Assembly (NCBI GenBank): GCA_018820765.1
Contig: JAHJNN010000016.1
Coordinates: forward strand, 62,001 to 126,000
Reading direction: 5' to 3'
Length of the DNA stretch: 64,000 bases
DNA from: Gammaproteobacteria bacterium
GTDB lineage: Bacteria > Pseudomonadota > Gammaproteobacteria > Burkholderiales > Thiobacillaceae
Position numbers and translations under genes: made by a program
The notes under the pieces: model-generated
The model's input: only the letters and a program-made list of their open reading frames with translations
Told to the model about the DNA's origin: nothing
Databases searched by the model: none
Shown here: positions 29,813 to 38,371 of the stretch, piece after piece
How the letters are laid out: every line of letters begins with the position of its first letter
Numbering within the stretch: the stretch's first letter is position 1

Positions 29813-30511
29813 TTACTCGCGCTTCCGCGGACGCCCCACCCCCTTGGACGCCGCCTGCCTCTTTCCCAATGCCTCGATTTCAACCCTGAACCGTTCCCCA
29901 CCCAGCGCCCAGCCCTTATGTGTGCAGTCGCGAATTTCTGCAAGGTCGCCCTGATCGATCGCCGCAGCGAATAGCGCCTGGTAAGCCTTTTGCCTGTCCG
30001 CATCCCCCCGCCCCAATCTGGAGTATTCCTCGTGCGATGACAGCCAGTCCGCATTCGGCCCGCCCTCGCCGAGCGCATTGCGCCGATAGCTCGACCACGG
30101 ATAGTCCTGCGGCATGGCAACCATGCCCGCCCGGACCGGATTCAGCTCGATATAGCGCATCAACGTTAGAAGATAGCGCTCGCTGTCCACCACCGTCGCG
30201 CGGTAACGCCCTTCCCACAGCGTGCCGCTGCGCTTGTACGTGTAATTGAAGTACTGCACATACTTGCGCCCCACCGATTGGAAGACCTTGCTGATGCTGT
30301 CGTCGAATTCCGGCGTCGCCAGCAGGTGGATATGGTTCGTCATCCACACATAGGCGTGGATCGTCAGGCCGTGCTTGAGCGATGCCTCAACCAGGGCATC
30401 GCGGAAGAACTGATAGTCCGCCTCAGCGGCAAAGATCGCTTGTCGATTGTTGCCGCGCTGGATGATGTGCTGCGGCTGGCCGGGGATGACGTAGCGGGGA
30501 AGACGGGCCAT
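29813..30511 (-). CDS. rayT: REP-associated tyrosine transposase (RayT)
   Basis: The 232-residue protein has the Y1 HUH transposase motifs: HIIQRGNNRQAIF, the metal-binding HIH in VWMTNHIHLLATPE, the catalytic Tyr near RKYVQYFNYTYKRSGTLWEGRYRAT, and YIELNPVRAGMV. RayT proteins process palindromic REP elements. The C-terminus is basic (KGVGRPRKRE). Nearby repeats with GTCTGACCCC and the tandem repeat at 30607-30656 may be its substrates. It is single copy here and looks intact. Confidence 0.92.
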   Translation of the reverse strand: MARLPRYVIPGQPQHIIQRGNNRQAIFAAEADYQFFRDALVEASLKHGLTIHAYVWMTNHIHLLATPEFDDSISKVFQSVGRKYVQYFNYTYKRSGTLWEGRYRATVVDSERYLLTLMRYIELNPVRAGMVAMPQDYPWSSYRRNALGEGGPNADWLSSHEEYSRLGRGDADRQKAYQALFAAAIDQGDLAEIRDCTHKGWALGGERFRVEIEALGKRQAASKGVGRPRKRE

Positions 30512-30606
30512 GGGGGCAGCGGGGGTTGTAAGAATGCCCGCAGCATAGCACTAAATTAATCGTGTCTGACCCCATTCATTTATTCGTATTCGTATTTTTA
30601 AGCACT

Positions 30607-30656
30607 GGTGCGGTTGGAATTAGAATCCACCGGTGCGGTTGGAAAGTGAATCCACC
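30607..30656. repeat. Tandem direct repeat, two 25-bp units
   Basis: GGTGCGGTTGGAATTAGAAT followed by CCACC, and GGTGCGGTTGGAAAGTGAAT followed by CCACC, are adjacent and differ at three positions. It lies between rayT and the pilA terminator. Confidence 0.8.
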
Positions 30657-30667
30657 TTATTTCGCTT

Positions 30668-30692
30668 TAAAAAAACCCCTCCGAGGAGGGGC
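30668..30692 (-). terminator. Rho-independent terminator of pilA
   Basis: On the minus strand GCCCCTCC-TC-GGAGGGG is followed by eight T residues. It lies 44 bp after the pilA stop. Confidence 0.92.
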
Positions 30693-30735
30693 TTGGTTAC
30701 TAACGGGAGTTAACCCCCATTGTTTTTCGAACTAA

Positions 30736-31179
30736 TTACGGGCAATCGCCTTGACCAGCCTTCAGACCACGGACTCCAGCATCGCAGATGGTACCAGTAT
30801 TGGTCCATACCACATTAGCCGCAGTGGCCGCGAACACCGGGGTGTCGATATATGTCATCGCCGCGCCGGCGGATGTCGTAGCACCGCTGGTTACTTTGAT
30901 AACGCCATCAGTAACCGACGTTACGACTGTGATGTTCTTCGTTACTCCGATTGTTGGGACACCATTCGAACCGGCGCTACAACCCGTCAGCGTGCCAAGA
31001 TCCGCATAACACACGGCAATTGCAGCTTTGGTAGACTCAATCTCCGCCGCCGTACCTGCAGCCCTTGTACGTGATGTGTAATTACTGTACTGCGGAATCG
31101 CAATTGCCGCCAAAATACCGATAATCGCCACCACGATCATCAGTTCGATCAGGGTAAAACCTTGTTGGACTTTACGCAT
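30736..31179 (-). CDS. pilA: Type IV major pilin
   Basis: The 147-residue prepilin has the short basic leader MRKVQQG and cleavage site before [20 protein letters not shown], with Glu5 present. The C-terminal half has Cys pairs ([12 protein letters not shown] and [16 protein letters not shown]) that form pilin disulfides. It should polymerise into type IV pili for twitching or attachment. The ATG at 31179 is preceded by AAGGAGATTTAA. A sigma-54 promoter lies about 60 bp upstream. Confidence 0.95.
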   Translation of the reverse strand: MRKVQQGFTLIELMIVVAIIGILAAIAIPQYSNYTSRTRAAGTAAEIESTKAAIAVCYADLGTLTGCSAGSNGVPTIGVTKNITVVTSVTDGVIKVTSGATTSAGAAMTYIDTPVFAATAANVVWTNTGTICDAGVRGLKAGQGDCP

Positions 31180-31238
31180 TTTAAATCTCCTTGAATTGGG
31201 CATATTGAACACGAGATGCCGTGTCTGGCTCATTAACG

Positions 31239-31255
31239 TGCAGGGGCTGTGCCAA
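31239..31255 (-). promoter_or_regulatory. Sigma-54 promoter of pilA
   Basis: On the minus strand TTGGCACAGCCCCTGCA has GG and GC exactly 10 bp apart, matching the -24/-12 consensus TTGGCACG-N4-TTGCW except at two positions. The start would be about 50 bp upstream of the pilA ATG. Known pilA promoters in pseudomonads use RpoN with PilR. Confidence 0.82.
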
Positions 31256-31421
31256 CTTTAGATTTCGCCGCGAAAAATCGGGTGGACAGGCCTGACCACC
31301 TTGATTCCGCTGGTGTTCTGCCAAAAGACCCGGGATGGCAACAAACCGTAGTCCGCTCGCCCACCCTGCCCCTATACGGCACGGGGTGACAATTTGCGTC
31401 ACCTACCCAACCAGAAAAGAC

Positions 31422-31447
31422 AAAAGCCACGGTTTCCCGTGGCTTTT
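31422..31447 (-). terminator. Rho-independent terminator of tRNA-Lys
   Basis: On the minus strand AAAAGCCACGG-GAAA-CCGTGGCTTTT forms a strong hairpin with T residues, seven bases after the tRNA CCA end. Confidence 0.9.
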
Positions 31448-31453
31448 TGAAAT

Positions 31454-31529
31454 TGGTGGGTCGGGCGAGATTCGAACTCGCGACCAACGGATTAAAAGTC
31501 CGCTGCTCTACCAGCTGAGCTACCGACCC
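31454..31529 (-). tRNA. tRNA-Lys, anticodon TTT
   Basis: The 76-nt sequence begins GGGTCGGTAGCTCAGCTGGT and ends with an encoded CCA. The acceptor stem GGGTCGG pairs with CCGACCC. The anticodon loop CTTTTAA sits in the GCGGA/TCCGT stem, giving TTT. The T arm has GTTCGAATC. Confidence 0.97.
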
Positions 31530-31566
31530 GGGGACGTGGCAGAAACCATGTCCGCGAAAGCGCGAA

Positions 31567-31596
31567 ATTATAGCCGAAGCTGCACGGCCGGGTAAA
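31567..31596 (-). promoter_or_regulatory. Promoter of tRNA-Lys
   Basis: On the minus strand TTTACC (31591-31596) and a perfect TATAAT (31567-31572) are 18 bp apart. The -10 box ends 37 bp before the tRNA 5' end. Confidence 0.7.
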
Positions 31597-31669
31597 GTGC
31601 CGTGACGGTTTTTGTACGGCCGAACCGGGCTCGGTCACTTATGGAATCCCTGAACAAGCCCCGAGCGCC

Positions 31670-31819
31670 ATCATTACGACCACGAGCGAAGCGCGGCGGG
31701 AAGCAATCCATCGGGATTGGCACGAATTTCTGGATTGCCCCACAAGGGGACTCCGACTTGCTATGGGCTAAAGCCCATGCAAGATCGTATGCCGCGTCGC
31801 TACGTTCCTCGCAATGACG
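31670..31819. repeat. Diverged CATTGCGAGG-family repeat overlapping the queC end
   Basis: TCATTACGA, GGAAGCAATCCA and CTGGATTGC at the left and TCCTCGCAATGACGA at the right match the arms of the perfect repeat at 12421-12505, but the centre is expanded and changed. The right arm covers the last codons and stop of queC. Between tRNA-Lys and queC nothing else is seen. Confidence 0.65.
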
Positions 31820-32501
31820 ACTTGTTCAGTATTTCCTTATACACCGTGGGATCGGCCACCCCGGCCTGTTCGAAGCCCTGTCGGCGCAGGCGGCAGGCAT
31901 CGCACAGGCCGCAGGCGCGGCCGTCGGCATCGGCCTGGTAGCAGCTGACGGTCTGCGCGTAGTCGACGCCGAGTTCGATACCGCGCTGGATGATCTGCGC
32001 TTTCGACAGATACTGCAGCGGCGCATGGACGCGCAGCTGCGCGCCCTCGACGCCGGCACGGGTGGCGAGGTTGGCCATGTGCTCGAAGGCCGCGATGAAT
32101 TCGGGACGGCAGTCGGGGTAGCCGGAATAGTCGACGGCATTGACGCCGATGAAGAGGTCGCGCGAGCCCAGCACCTCGGACCACGCGAGCGCCAGCGCCA
32201 GCATGACGGTGTTGCGCGCGGGCACGTAGGTGACCGGGATGCCTGTGGTGGGACCCTCCGGCACGGCGATGGCATCATCGGTCAGCGCCGAGCCGCCGAT
32301 GTCGCCCAGGCCCAGCCGCATCACGCGGTGCTCGACTGCGCCCAGGCTTTTCGCCACGCGGGCGGCGGCGGCCAGCTCGGCGGTGTGGCGCTGGCCGTAG
32401 TCGAGGCTCAGCGCATGGCAGGCGTAGCCCGCCTCGCGCGCAATGGCGAGCACGGTGGCGGAATCGAGGCCGCCCGAGAGCAGGATGACCGCAGGCTTCA
32501 T
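31800..32501 (-). CDS. queC: 7-cyano-7-deazaguanine synthase (QueC)
   Basis: The 233-residue protein has the PP-loop [31 protein letters not shown] and the zinc cysteines in [21 protein letters not shown]. It converts 7-carboxy-7-deazaguanine to preQ0 with ATP and ammonia, for queuosine. The start overlaps the queE stop by four bases. Its last residues, SSLRGT, and the TAG stop come from a dispersed repeat arm (CGTCATTGCGAGGAACGTAG), so the tail is not ancestral. Confidence 0.95.
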   Translation of the reverse strand: MKPAVILLSGGLDSATVLAIAREAGYACHALSLDYGQRHTAELAAAARVAKSLGAVEHRVMRLGLGDIGGSALTDDAIAVPEGPTTGIPVTYVPARNTVMLALALAWSEVLGSRDLFIGVNAVDYSGYPDCRPEFIAAFEHMANLATRAGVEGAQLRVHAPLQYLSKAQIIQRGIELGVDYAQTVSCYQADADGRACGLCDACRLRRQGFEQAGVADPTVYKEILNKSSLRGT

Positions 32502-33148
32502 GTGCCGGGCGTATTTCCCCACAGGACCTTGTGCAGCTGCACCTGCATGCGCACCGGCAACCGGTCGGCGAGGACCCACTCGGCCAGTTGCGCCGGCGGC
32601 AGTTCGCCCTGCACCGGCGAAAACAGGAGGGGGCAGACCCGGGCGAGCTTCTGTTCGCGGACGACCTCGCGCGCCCACTCGTAGTCGGCGCGGTCGGCCA
32701 GCACGAACTTGATCTCGTCGTGCGGCGTCAGGTGGGCGATGTTCTCCCAGCGGTTGCGCGCGTCCTCGCCGGAGCCCGGCGGCTTGATGTCGACGATGCG
32801 CGACACCCGCGGGTCGACCGCGCTCACATCGAGCGCGCCGCTGGTTTCCAGCGACACCGAATAACCGGCATCGCACAGCGCAGTCAACAGCGGCAGGCAG
32901 TTCTTCTGCGCCAGCGGCTCGCCGCCGGTGACGCACACGGTCGGCACGCCAAAGTCCGCCACCTTCGCCAGCAGCGCATTCAGGGTGACGGTTTCGCCGC
33001 CCTGAAAGCTGTAGGTCGTGTCGCACCAGCGGCAGCGCAGCGGGCAGCCCGCCAGGCGGATGAACACGGTCGGCAGGCCGGCGCGGCTGGTTTCGCCCTG
33101 CAGGGAAAGAAACACCTCCGTCAAACGGAGGGTGGGTGACGCGGACAT
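32498..33148 (-). CDS. queE: 7-carboxy-7-deazaguanine synthase (QueE)
   Basis: The 216-residue radical SAM protein has the cluster motif [14 protein letters not shown], a substrate loop [12 protein letters not shown] and [11 protein letters not shown]. It rearranges carboxytetrahydropterin, the QueD product, to 7-carboxy-7-deazaguanine. It overlaps queC and follows cpoB by 6 bp, a common pal-cpoB-queE-queC arrangement. Confidence 0.95.
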   Translation of the reverse strand: MSASPTLRLTEVFLSLQGETSRAGLPTVFIRLAGCPLRCRWCDTTYSFQGGETVTLNALLAKVADFGVPTVCVTGGEPLAQKNCLPLLTALCDAGYSVSLETSGALDVSAVDPRVSRIVDIKPPGSGEDARNRWENIAHLTPHDEIKFVLADRADYEWAREVVREQKLARVCPLLFSPVQGELPPAQLAEWVLADRLPVRMQVQLHKVLWGNTPGT

Positions 33149-33154
33149 ACGGGC

Positions 33155-33946
33155 TTACTTGATGGTGGACAGCCGACGGGCGGCCAGGGTCGCGGCCTGG
33201 GTGCCGGGATGCTTGGCGACCAGGTCTTCGAGCGTCTTGCGGGCGCCGGCCGTCTCATCCAGCGCCAGCTGGTTGGTCGCGATGTTCAGCAACGCGTCGG
33301 GCACCTTGTTGCTGGCCGGATAAACGGCCAGAAGTTTCTGCTGATGCGCCAGCGCGGTTTTGTAATCCTTCAGCGCGTAATACGAATAGCCGATCCAGTA
33401 CTGGGCGTTGGACGCCAGCGTGCTGTCCGGATAGGCCTTGATAAAGCCGTTGAACCCGACGATGGCCGCCGGGTAGTTGGCTTCGCGAAACTGGGTGAGT
33501 GCCGCTTCGTAGCTGCGCGATTCAAGCTGCGGATCGGGCGGCGGCGAAGTGCCTGCCACGGCAGCAGTCGGAGCCGCTGCGGCAGGGGCAGCCTCGGCCG
33601 CTGTGGCCTTGGCCGCCTTGGCGAGGTCTGCGACGCGCTGGTCGAGATCGGCATACAAATCGTTTTGCCGCTTGCCCAGCGTGTCCAGCTGATGCACCTG
33701 GACTTCGGCCTGGCCGCGCAGGCGGGCGATTTCGGCCTTCAGCGTCTCCACTTCCTTCAGCAGGTTCAGCAGTTGCTGGTTGTCCTGCAGCGCGGCCTCC
33801 ACCTTGCCGAGCCGTGCGTCGATCGCATCCACCTTCTGCTGCAGCGCCTTCACCTGGTTGCTCAGTTCGGTGGTGCCGAACAGCGCCCACGCCGGCTGCG
33901 CCAGCGCGAACGAAAGCACGGAAGCGAGAATCAGGCTGCGCCGCAT
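33155..33946 (-). CDS. cpoB: Tol-Pal system protein CpoB (YbgF)
   Basis: The 263-residue periplasmic protein has a signal peptide ([20 protein letters not shown]), a coiled coil (about 25-110) and a C-terminal TPR domain starting [21 protein letters not shown]. CpoB links Tol-Pal to PBP1B-dependent septal peptidoglycan synthesis. A Pro/Ala-rich linker joins the two halves. The start at 33946 is chosen because the signal peptide begins there; an in-frame ATG at 33964 also exists. Confidence 0.92.
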   Translation of the reverse strand: MRRSLILASVLSFALAQPAWALFGTTELSNQVKALQQKVDAIDARLGKVEAALQDNQQLLNLLKEVETLKAEIARLRGQAEVQVHQLDTLGKRQNDLYADLDQRVADLAKAAKATAAEAAPAAAAPTAAVAGTSPPPDPQLESRSYEAALTQFREANYPAAIVGFNGFIKAYPDSTLASNAQYWIGYSYYALKDYKTALAHQQKLLAVYPASNKVPDALLNIATNQLALDETAGARKTLEDLVAKHPGTQAATLAARRLSTIK

Positions 33947-33953
33947 CGGGTGA

Positions 33954-34505
33954 TTACTCGTCGCCATAGACCACGTCGGTGCGGCGGTTCTCGGCATACG
34001 CCTCTTCGGTGCTGGCCGGGTTGCGCGGCTTCTCCTCGCCGAAGCTGATCGCTTCCATCTGCGCGTCGCTCACGCCCAGCACGGACAGCACCTTGCGCAC
34101 CGCCTCGGCACGCTTCTGCCCCAGCGCCAGGTTGTATTCGCGGCTGCCGCGGTCGTCGGCATTGCCCTGCAGGATGACGCGCGCATCGCGTTTCGACAGC
34201 AGATAGCCGGCATGCGCTTCGAGCATCGGGCGGTATTCATCCTTCACCACGAAGCTGTCGAAATCGAAATGAACGCTGCGCTTGGACAAGGGGCTGGCCG
34301 GGTCCTTGCGCGGATCGCCGGCGGGTAGCGCACTGGCTGACACGTCGGCGCCGCTCACGCCGGTGGTGTCGGTGCCGGCCGGCTTGGCTGCCGTGGTGGC
34401 GGCCTTGTCGCCGGTACGGTCTTCGACGGTTGCGGGGGTGCTGCCGGTGGTGCCGCATGCGGACAGGGTCAGGGCAAGCAGAATGGGCCACAAAATCTTG
34501 TTCAT
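33954..34505 (-). CDS. pal: Peptidoglycan-associated lipoprotein Pal
   Basis: The 183-residue lipoprotein has the lipobox LTLSAC and an OmpA-like domain with VHFDFDSFVVKDEYRPML and VILQGNADDRGSREYNLALG (DAP-binding Asp and Arg). It anchors the outer membrane to peptidoglycan. The ATG at 34505 follows AGGAGAGACAA. A Thr/Ala-rich linker spans residues 20-65. Confidence 0.96.
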   Translation of the reverse strand: MNKILWPILLALTLSACGTTGSTPATVEDRTGDKAATTAAKPAGTDTTGVSGADVSASALPAGDPRKDPASPLSKRSVHFDFDSFVVKDEYRPMLEAHAGYLLSKRDARVILQGNADDRGSREYNLALGQKRAEAVRKVLSVLGVSDAQMEAISFGEEKPRNPASTEEAYAENRRTDVVYGDE

Positions 34506-34584
34506 TTGTCTCTCCTCTTTGATGAATAACAATCCAGCACGAACACTCAGCTTACACAAATCTGCACGCTGCGCATTTCGCTTC

Positions 34585-35859
34585 TTACGGCCCCCAGGCC
34601 GGTTCGCGCGCGTCCACCCCGGATTCGGAGAGGCGCGCACGCGTTTTTCCATCCACACTCACGGTACCGAGAATACCGCGTCCACCCTGCACCGTGGCAT
34701 ACAGCACCGCCTGGCCGTTCGGCGCGAAACTGGGCGACTCGTCGCGTGCGGTGTCGGTCAGCACGCGGATCTGGCCCGAGGCCAGCTCGTGCAGCACCAC
34801 ACGGAAACGGCCTTCCTCACGATTGATATAGGCAAGATACCGCCCATCCGGGCTGACCGCGGGCGAGACATTGTAACTGCCACTGAAGCTCACCCGCCGC
34901 GGCTCGCCGCCGCCGGCCGGCATCTGATAGATCTGCGCGCTGCCGCCGCGATCGGAGGTGAAGTAGAGCGTCTTGCCGTCGCGCGAGAACACCGGCTCGG
35001 TGTCGATGTTGCCGCCGCGGGTCAGGCGGGCGAGTCCGCTGCCGTCGGCATTGATGAGATAAATCTGCGAGGCCTCGTCGCGCGTCAGCACGACCGCCAG
35101 ACGCTTGCCGTCGGGCGCCCAGGCGGGGGCGGAATTGGAGCCCTTGAATGCCGCAACCTTGCGACGACCGCCGTCCTGCAGCGACTGCACATAGACCACC
35201 GGCTTCCTGTCCTCGAACGACACATACAGCACGCGTGCGCCGTCGGGCGAGAACCGGGGCGAAATCACCGGCTCGCTGGAACGCACCACCGTGCGCGGGT
35301 TTTGGCCGTCGGCATCGGCCACCCGCAGCTCATAGCGCTTGCCCTGCTTCTGCACATAGGCGATGCGGCTGCTGAACGCGCCCGGAATGCCGGTGAGCTT
35401 TTCGTGGACGATGTCGGCAATCTGATGGGCCGTGGCGCGCCACTGCGACGCGGAGATGTTGTAGCTGAAGGCCGCAAGCTGCGTGCGCTTGACCGCATCC
35501 AGCAGATAGAAGCGGACGTCGAAGCGGCGGCCGGGCAGCGCGGTCACCTGGCCGATCACCAGGGCGTCCGCGCTCCTGCCGCGCCAGACCTCGTAATTGA
35601 CCTGGGCGGGCGAAAACGGCTGCTGCGCGCCGCCGACGTCCACCCGCCTGAACTGGCCGCTGCGTTCGAGGTCGTTTCCTGCAATCTCGGTCAGCGCCGG
35701 CGCGGGCTGGCCCGGTGCGGCCTGAAAGGGCACCATGGCCACCGCGATCTGGCTGGCCGCACCGCCGACCACCTCGATTTCCATCGCGGCGCGCGCGGAA
35801 AACGGCGCACTCAGCAATGCCAGGCAGACCAGGGGAAACAGCAGAACAGCGCGCAGCAT
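34585..35859 (-). CDS. tolB: Tol-Pal system protein TolB
   Basis: The 424-residue protein has a signal peptide (MLRAVLLFPLVCLALLSAPF), the TolB N-terminal domain and a six-bladed propeller of WD40-like PD40 repeats (FSPDGARVLYVSFED, WAPDGKRLAVVLTRD, FSRDGKTLYFTSDRGG, SPDGRYLAYINREEG). It is the periplasmic partner of Pal. The start MLRAV fits the signal peptide; the frame stays open upstream. Confidence 0.95.
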   Translation of the reverse strand: MLRAVLLFPLVCLALLSAPFSARAAMEIEVVGGAASQIAVAMVPFQAAPGQPAPALTEIAGNDLERSGQFRRVDVGGAQQPFSPAQVNYEVWRGRSADALVIGQVTALPGRRFDVRFYLLDAVKRTQLAAFSYNISASQWRATAHQIADIVHEKLTGIPGAFSSRIAYVQKQGKRYELRVADADGQNPRTVVRSSEPVISPRFSPDGARVLYVSFEDRKPVVYVQSLQDGGRRKVAAFKGSNSAPAWAPDGKRLAVVLTRDEASQIYLINADGSGLARLTRGGNIDTEPVFSRDGKTLYFTSDRGGSAQIYQMPAGGGEPRRVSFSGSYNVSPAVSPDGRYLAYINREEGRFRVVLHELASGQIRVLTDTARDESPSFAPNGQAVLYATVQGGRGILGTVSVDGKTRARLSESGVDAREPAWGP

Positions 35860-35993
35860 AAGGGCGGATATCTCGATCAATGTGCTTGATTGACAGGCAA
35901 GTCTAGCATAGGCGACCAGTCGGCCTTGCCCGCGAACACCGCACGCCACCTCGTTCCGGGCGCATGCGGAATCGCACGCGGCAATCGCCGCGC

Positions 35994-36845
35994 TCACTCT
36001 TTGGGGCGATGAACGAAGGAAAGTTCCGGCACGAATGCAGCGCGTGCTTCGCGATCGGCCGGCAGCGGCAGGGGGGACGATTTTTCGATGGCGCGCATCA
36101 CCGCGTCGTCATACGCGACGTTGCCGCTCGATTGCGTCACGCGCACGCTCAGCACCTCGCCGGTGGGCAGAAGCTTCACCAGGCAGCGCACCTCGGGATT
36201 GCCTTTCAGGTTGCCGGGCAGACGGGTGTTGCCGCGCACCTTGGCGCTGATCAGGTCGCGGTGCTGCCCGACCACGCTCGCCACTTCGGCCTGATGCTTG
36301 CTGGCCGCCGCACGCGCTTCGGCCAATTGGGCCTGACGCGCCGCGTTGGCGGCGTCTTCGTCCGCCATGCGCCGCATCAGGTCTTCCTCTTCCACCTGGC
36401 GCAGCAGTTCGCGTTTTTTCTGCTCGGCCAGCTGTTTTTCATGCGCCTTCCGGACCGCCTCGGCGCGAGCCTTGTCTTCGGCCAGCTGCAGGGCGTGCTG
36501 CTTTTTCAGGCGCTCCGCCTCGGCCTTCTTTTTTTCCAGTGCGATGTCGGGTGTCTTGATCGGCGGCGGTTCCTTCACCACCGGCTTGGGTGCGGGAACG
36601 GCCTTGACCGGCTCCCGGGCTTTCACCGGTTCAGGCCGCGGCCTGGGGGGCGGCACGACAGGCGCCGCCTGCTTCGGCAAGGACTCCCACAAATCGACCA
36701 TCACCGGCGCGGGGTGCTGGGTCTGCCACGACACGCCGAACACCAGCAGCAACACGAACAGCACATGCACGCCCAGCGCCAGTGCGCCGGCTGCGAACAT
36801 GGGCGCCGGGCGCGAGACGAAGGGCGCGTCCGCCGTAGCATTCAT
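35994..36845 (-). CDS. tolA: Tol-Pal system protein TolA
   Basis: The 283-residue protein has one membrane helix (about 17-40), a proline-rich then Lys/Glu/Ala-rich helical domain II (about 55-185) and a C-terminal TonB-like domain III (VRGNTRLPGNLKGNPEVRC to FVHRPKE). It spans the periplasm to contact TolB and Pal. It overlaps tolR by four bases; 134 bp separate it from tolB. Confidence 0.93.
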   Translation of the reverse strand: MNATADAPFVSRPAPMFAAGALALGVHVLFVLLLVFGVSWQTQHPAPVMVDLWESLPKQAAPVVPPPRPRPEPVKAREPVKAVPAPKPVVKEPPPIKTPDIALEKKKAEAERLKKQHALQLAEDKARAEAVRKAHEKQLAEQKKRELLRQVEEEDLMRRMADEDAANAARQAQLAEARAAASKHQAEVASVVGQHRDLISAKVRGNTRLPGNLKGNPEVRCLVKLLPTGEVLSVRVTQSSGNVAYDDAVMRAIEKSSPLPLPADREARAAFVPELSFVHRPKE

Positions 36846-37252
36846 GGCGCAGGGCGGGCGAGCAGGCCGATGCGGGTGATCTGCAACCGTTGCAGGAGCG
36901 CCATCGTGCTCATCACTTCCTCGTAGCGGACACTCTTGTCAGCCGCGATGACCACCGGCTGATCCGGCAGCGCGCGGTGCAGCGCGGCGATTTCCGCCTC
37001 CAGTTCCGACTTGGCCACTATCCGTTCGTCGCCCGCGGCGGCACGATTTTTCAGCACATATTCGCCCGACGCCTTGATGATGACCTCGAGCGGCTGCGCC
37101 GGGGTCTGCGACGTCTTGCCGACGCTGGGCAATTCGACCTGGGAGGGGTTGATGAAGGGCGCGGTCACCATGAAAATCACCAGCAACACCAGCATCACGT
37201 CGATCATCGGCACGACGTTGATCTGGGCGACCTGTTTGCGGGTGCGTGCCAC
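36842..37252 (-). CDS. tolR: Tol-Pal system protein TolR
   Basis: The 136-residue ExbD/TolR-family protein has one membrane helix with the proton-pathway Asp in INVVPMIDVMLVLLVIFMV and a periplasmic domain (VVIAADKSVRYEEVMSTMALL). Together with TolQ it forms the motor that energises TolA. It lies 3 bp after tolQ. Confidence 0.95.
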   Translation of the reverse strand: MARTRKQVAQINVVPMIDVMLVLLVIFMVTAPFINPSQVELPSVGKTSQTPAQPLEVIIKASGEYVLKNRAAAGDERIVAKSELEAEIAALHRALPDQPVVIAADKSVRYEEVMSTMALLQRLQITRIGLLARPAP

Positions 37253-37255
37253 GCC

Positions 37256-37954
37256 TTAACCCTCTTTGTGGTGCGTCAGCTGCCGCTGCAGGATGTTGGA
37301 AAACTCCTCCATGAAGCTTTCCATGCGGTTGGCCAGGCGGTCGATGTCGTGGGTGTAGCGGTTGTAGCCGACCACTGCGGGGATCGCGGCGAACAGACCC
37401 ATGGCGGTGGCGATCAGCGCTTCGGCAATGCCGGGGGCAACCTGCGCCAGCGTGGCCTGTGCGACGCTCGACAGCCCCATGAAGGCGATCATGATGCCCC
37501 ACACGGTACCGAACAGGCCGACGTAGGGCGACACCGAACCGACGGTGGCGAGAAACGCCAGGTGTGATTCCATGTTGTCGAGCTCGCGCTGGTAGGTGGC
37601 GCGCATGGCGCGGCGGGTGCCGTCCATGATGAAATTGGCCGAGATGCCGGCCTGCTGCCGCAGCTTCATGAATTCGCGGAATCCCGCCTCGAAAATGCGC
37701 TCCATCTCGCCCGCGCTTTCGCGCTCGGCGGCCGCCCGCTTGTACAGGGCATTGAGGTCGCCGCCGCCCCAGAATTCGCGCTCGAAGCGGTCGGTCTCGC
37801 GCAGGGCGCGCTTCAGCGCAAACAGCTTGATGAAGATGAACCACCACGACATCAGCGACGCGCCCAGCAGCAGCAGCATGACGAACTGCACCGGCACCGA
37901 GGCGTTGAGGATGAGGTGAAGCAGCGAAAGATCCTGGCTGAGTTCTGGATTCAC
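37256..37954 (-). CDS. tolQ: Tol-Pal system protein TolQ
   Basis: The 232-residue protein has three membrane helices, with the family signature VGSVSPYVGLFGTVWGIMIAF and ALIATAMGLFAAIPAVVGYN. It is the inner-membrane stator of the Tol motor, homologous to ExbB and MotA. The start overlaps the ybgC stop by four bases. Confidence 0.96.
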   Translation of the reverse strand: MNPELSQDLSLLHLILNASVPVQFVMLLLLGASLMSWWFIFIKLFALKRALRETDRFEREFWGGGDLNALYKRAAAERESAGEMERIFEAGFREFMKLRQQAGISANFIMDGTRRAMRATYQRELDNMESHLAFLATVGSVSPYVGLFGTVWGIMIAFMGLSSVAQATLAQVAPGIAEALIATAMGLFAAIPAVVGYNRYTHDIDRLANRMESFMEEFSNILQRQLTHHKEG

Positions 37955-38352
37955 GTCGTAGGGGTCAGTGCCTGAAGAAGGGTTGCGGGCATTTTAACGG
38001 GTTTGAAATTCAGCGCATCGACGCAGGCCAGCGTGATCACGGCTTTTGCCAGACAGTGGGAACCCCGCAGGAGTTCCTGCCGCACGACCAGGCTGGCGCG
38101 CCCGGCTTCGTGCAGGCTGACCGTCACGTCGAGCGCATCGTTGAATCGCGCGGGCGACAGGTAATCGATTTCCACCCGCCGCACCACGAACACCACGCCC
38201 GCCTCGTCGCGCAACTGATCCTGCTCGAAGCCGAATGCGCGCAGCCATTCGCTGCGCGCGCGTTCCATGAACTTGAGATAGTTGGCGTAGTACACCACCC
38301 CGCCCGCATCGGTGTCTTCCCAGTAGACGCGGACCGGCCAGCTGAATGCCAT
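37951..38352 (-). CDS. ybgC: YbgC-family acyl-CoA thioesterase
   Basis: The 133-residue hotdog-fold protein has YWEDTDAGGVVYYANYLKFMERARSE, with the catalytic Asp and Tyr of the 4-hydroxybenzoyl-CoA thioesterase type. YbgC hydrolyses acyl-CoA or acyl-ACP and is a constant member of the tol-pal operon, possibly in phospholipid metabolism. ATG 38358 would add two residues. Confidence 0.93.
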   Translation of the reverse strand: MAFSWPVRVYWEDTDAGGVVYYANYLKFMERARSEWLRAFGFEQDQLRDEAGVVFVVRRVEIDYLSPARFNDALDVTVSLHEAGRASLVVRQELLRGSHCLAKAVITLACVDALNFKPVKMPATLLQALTPTT

Positions 38353-38371
38353 GATCAAAACAGCACCATCG

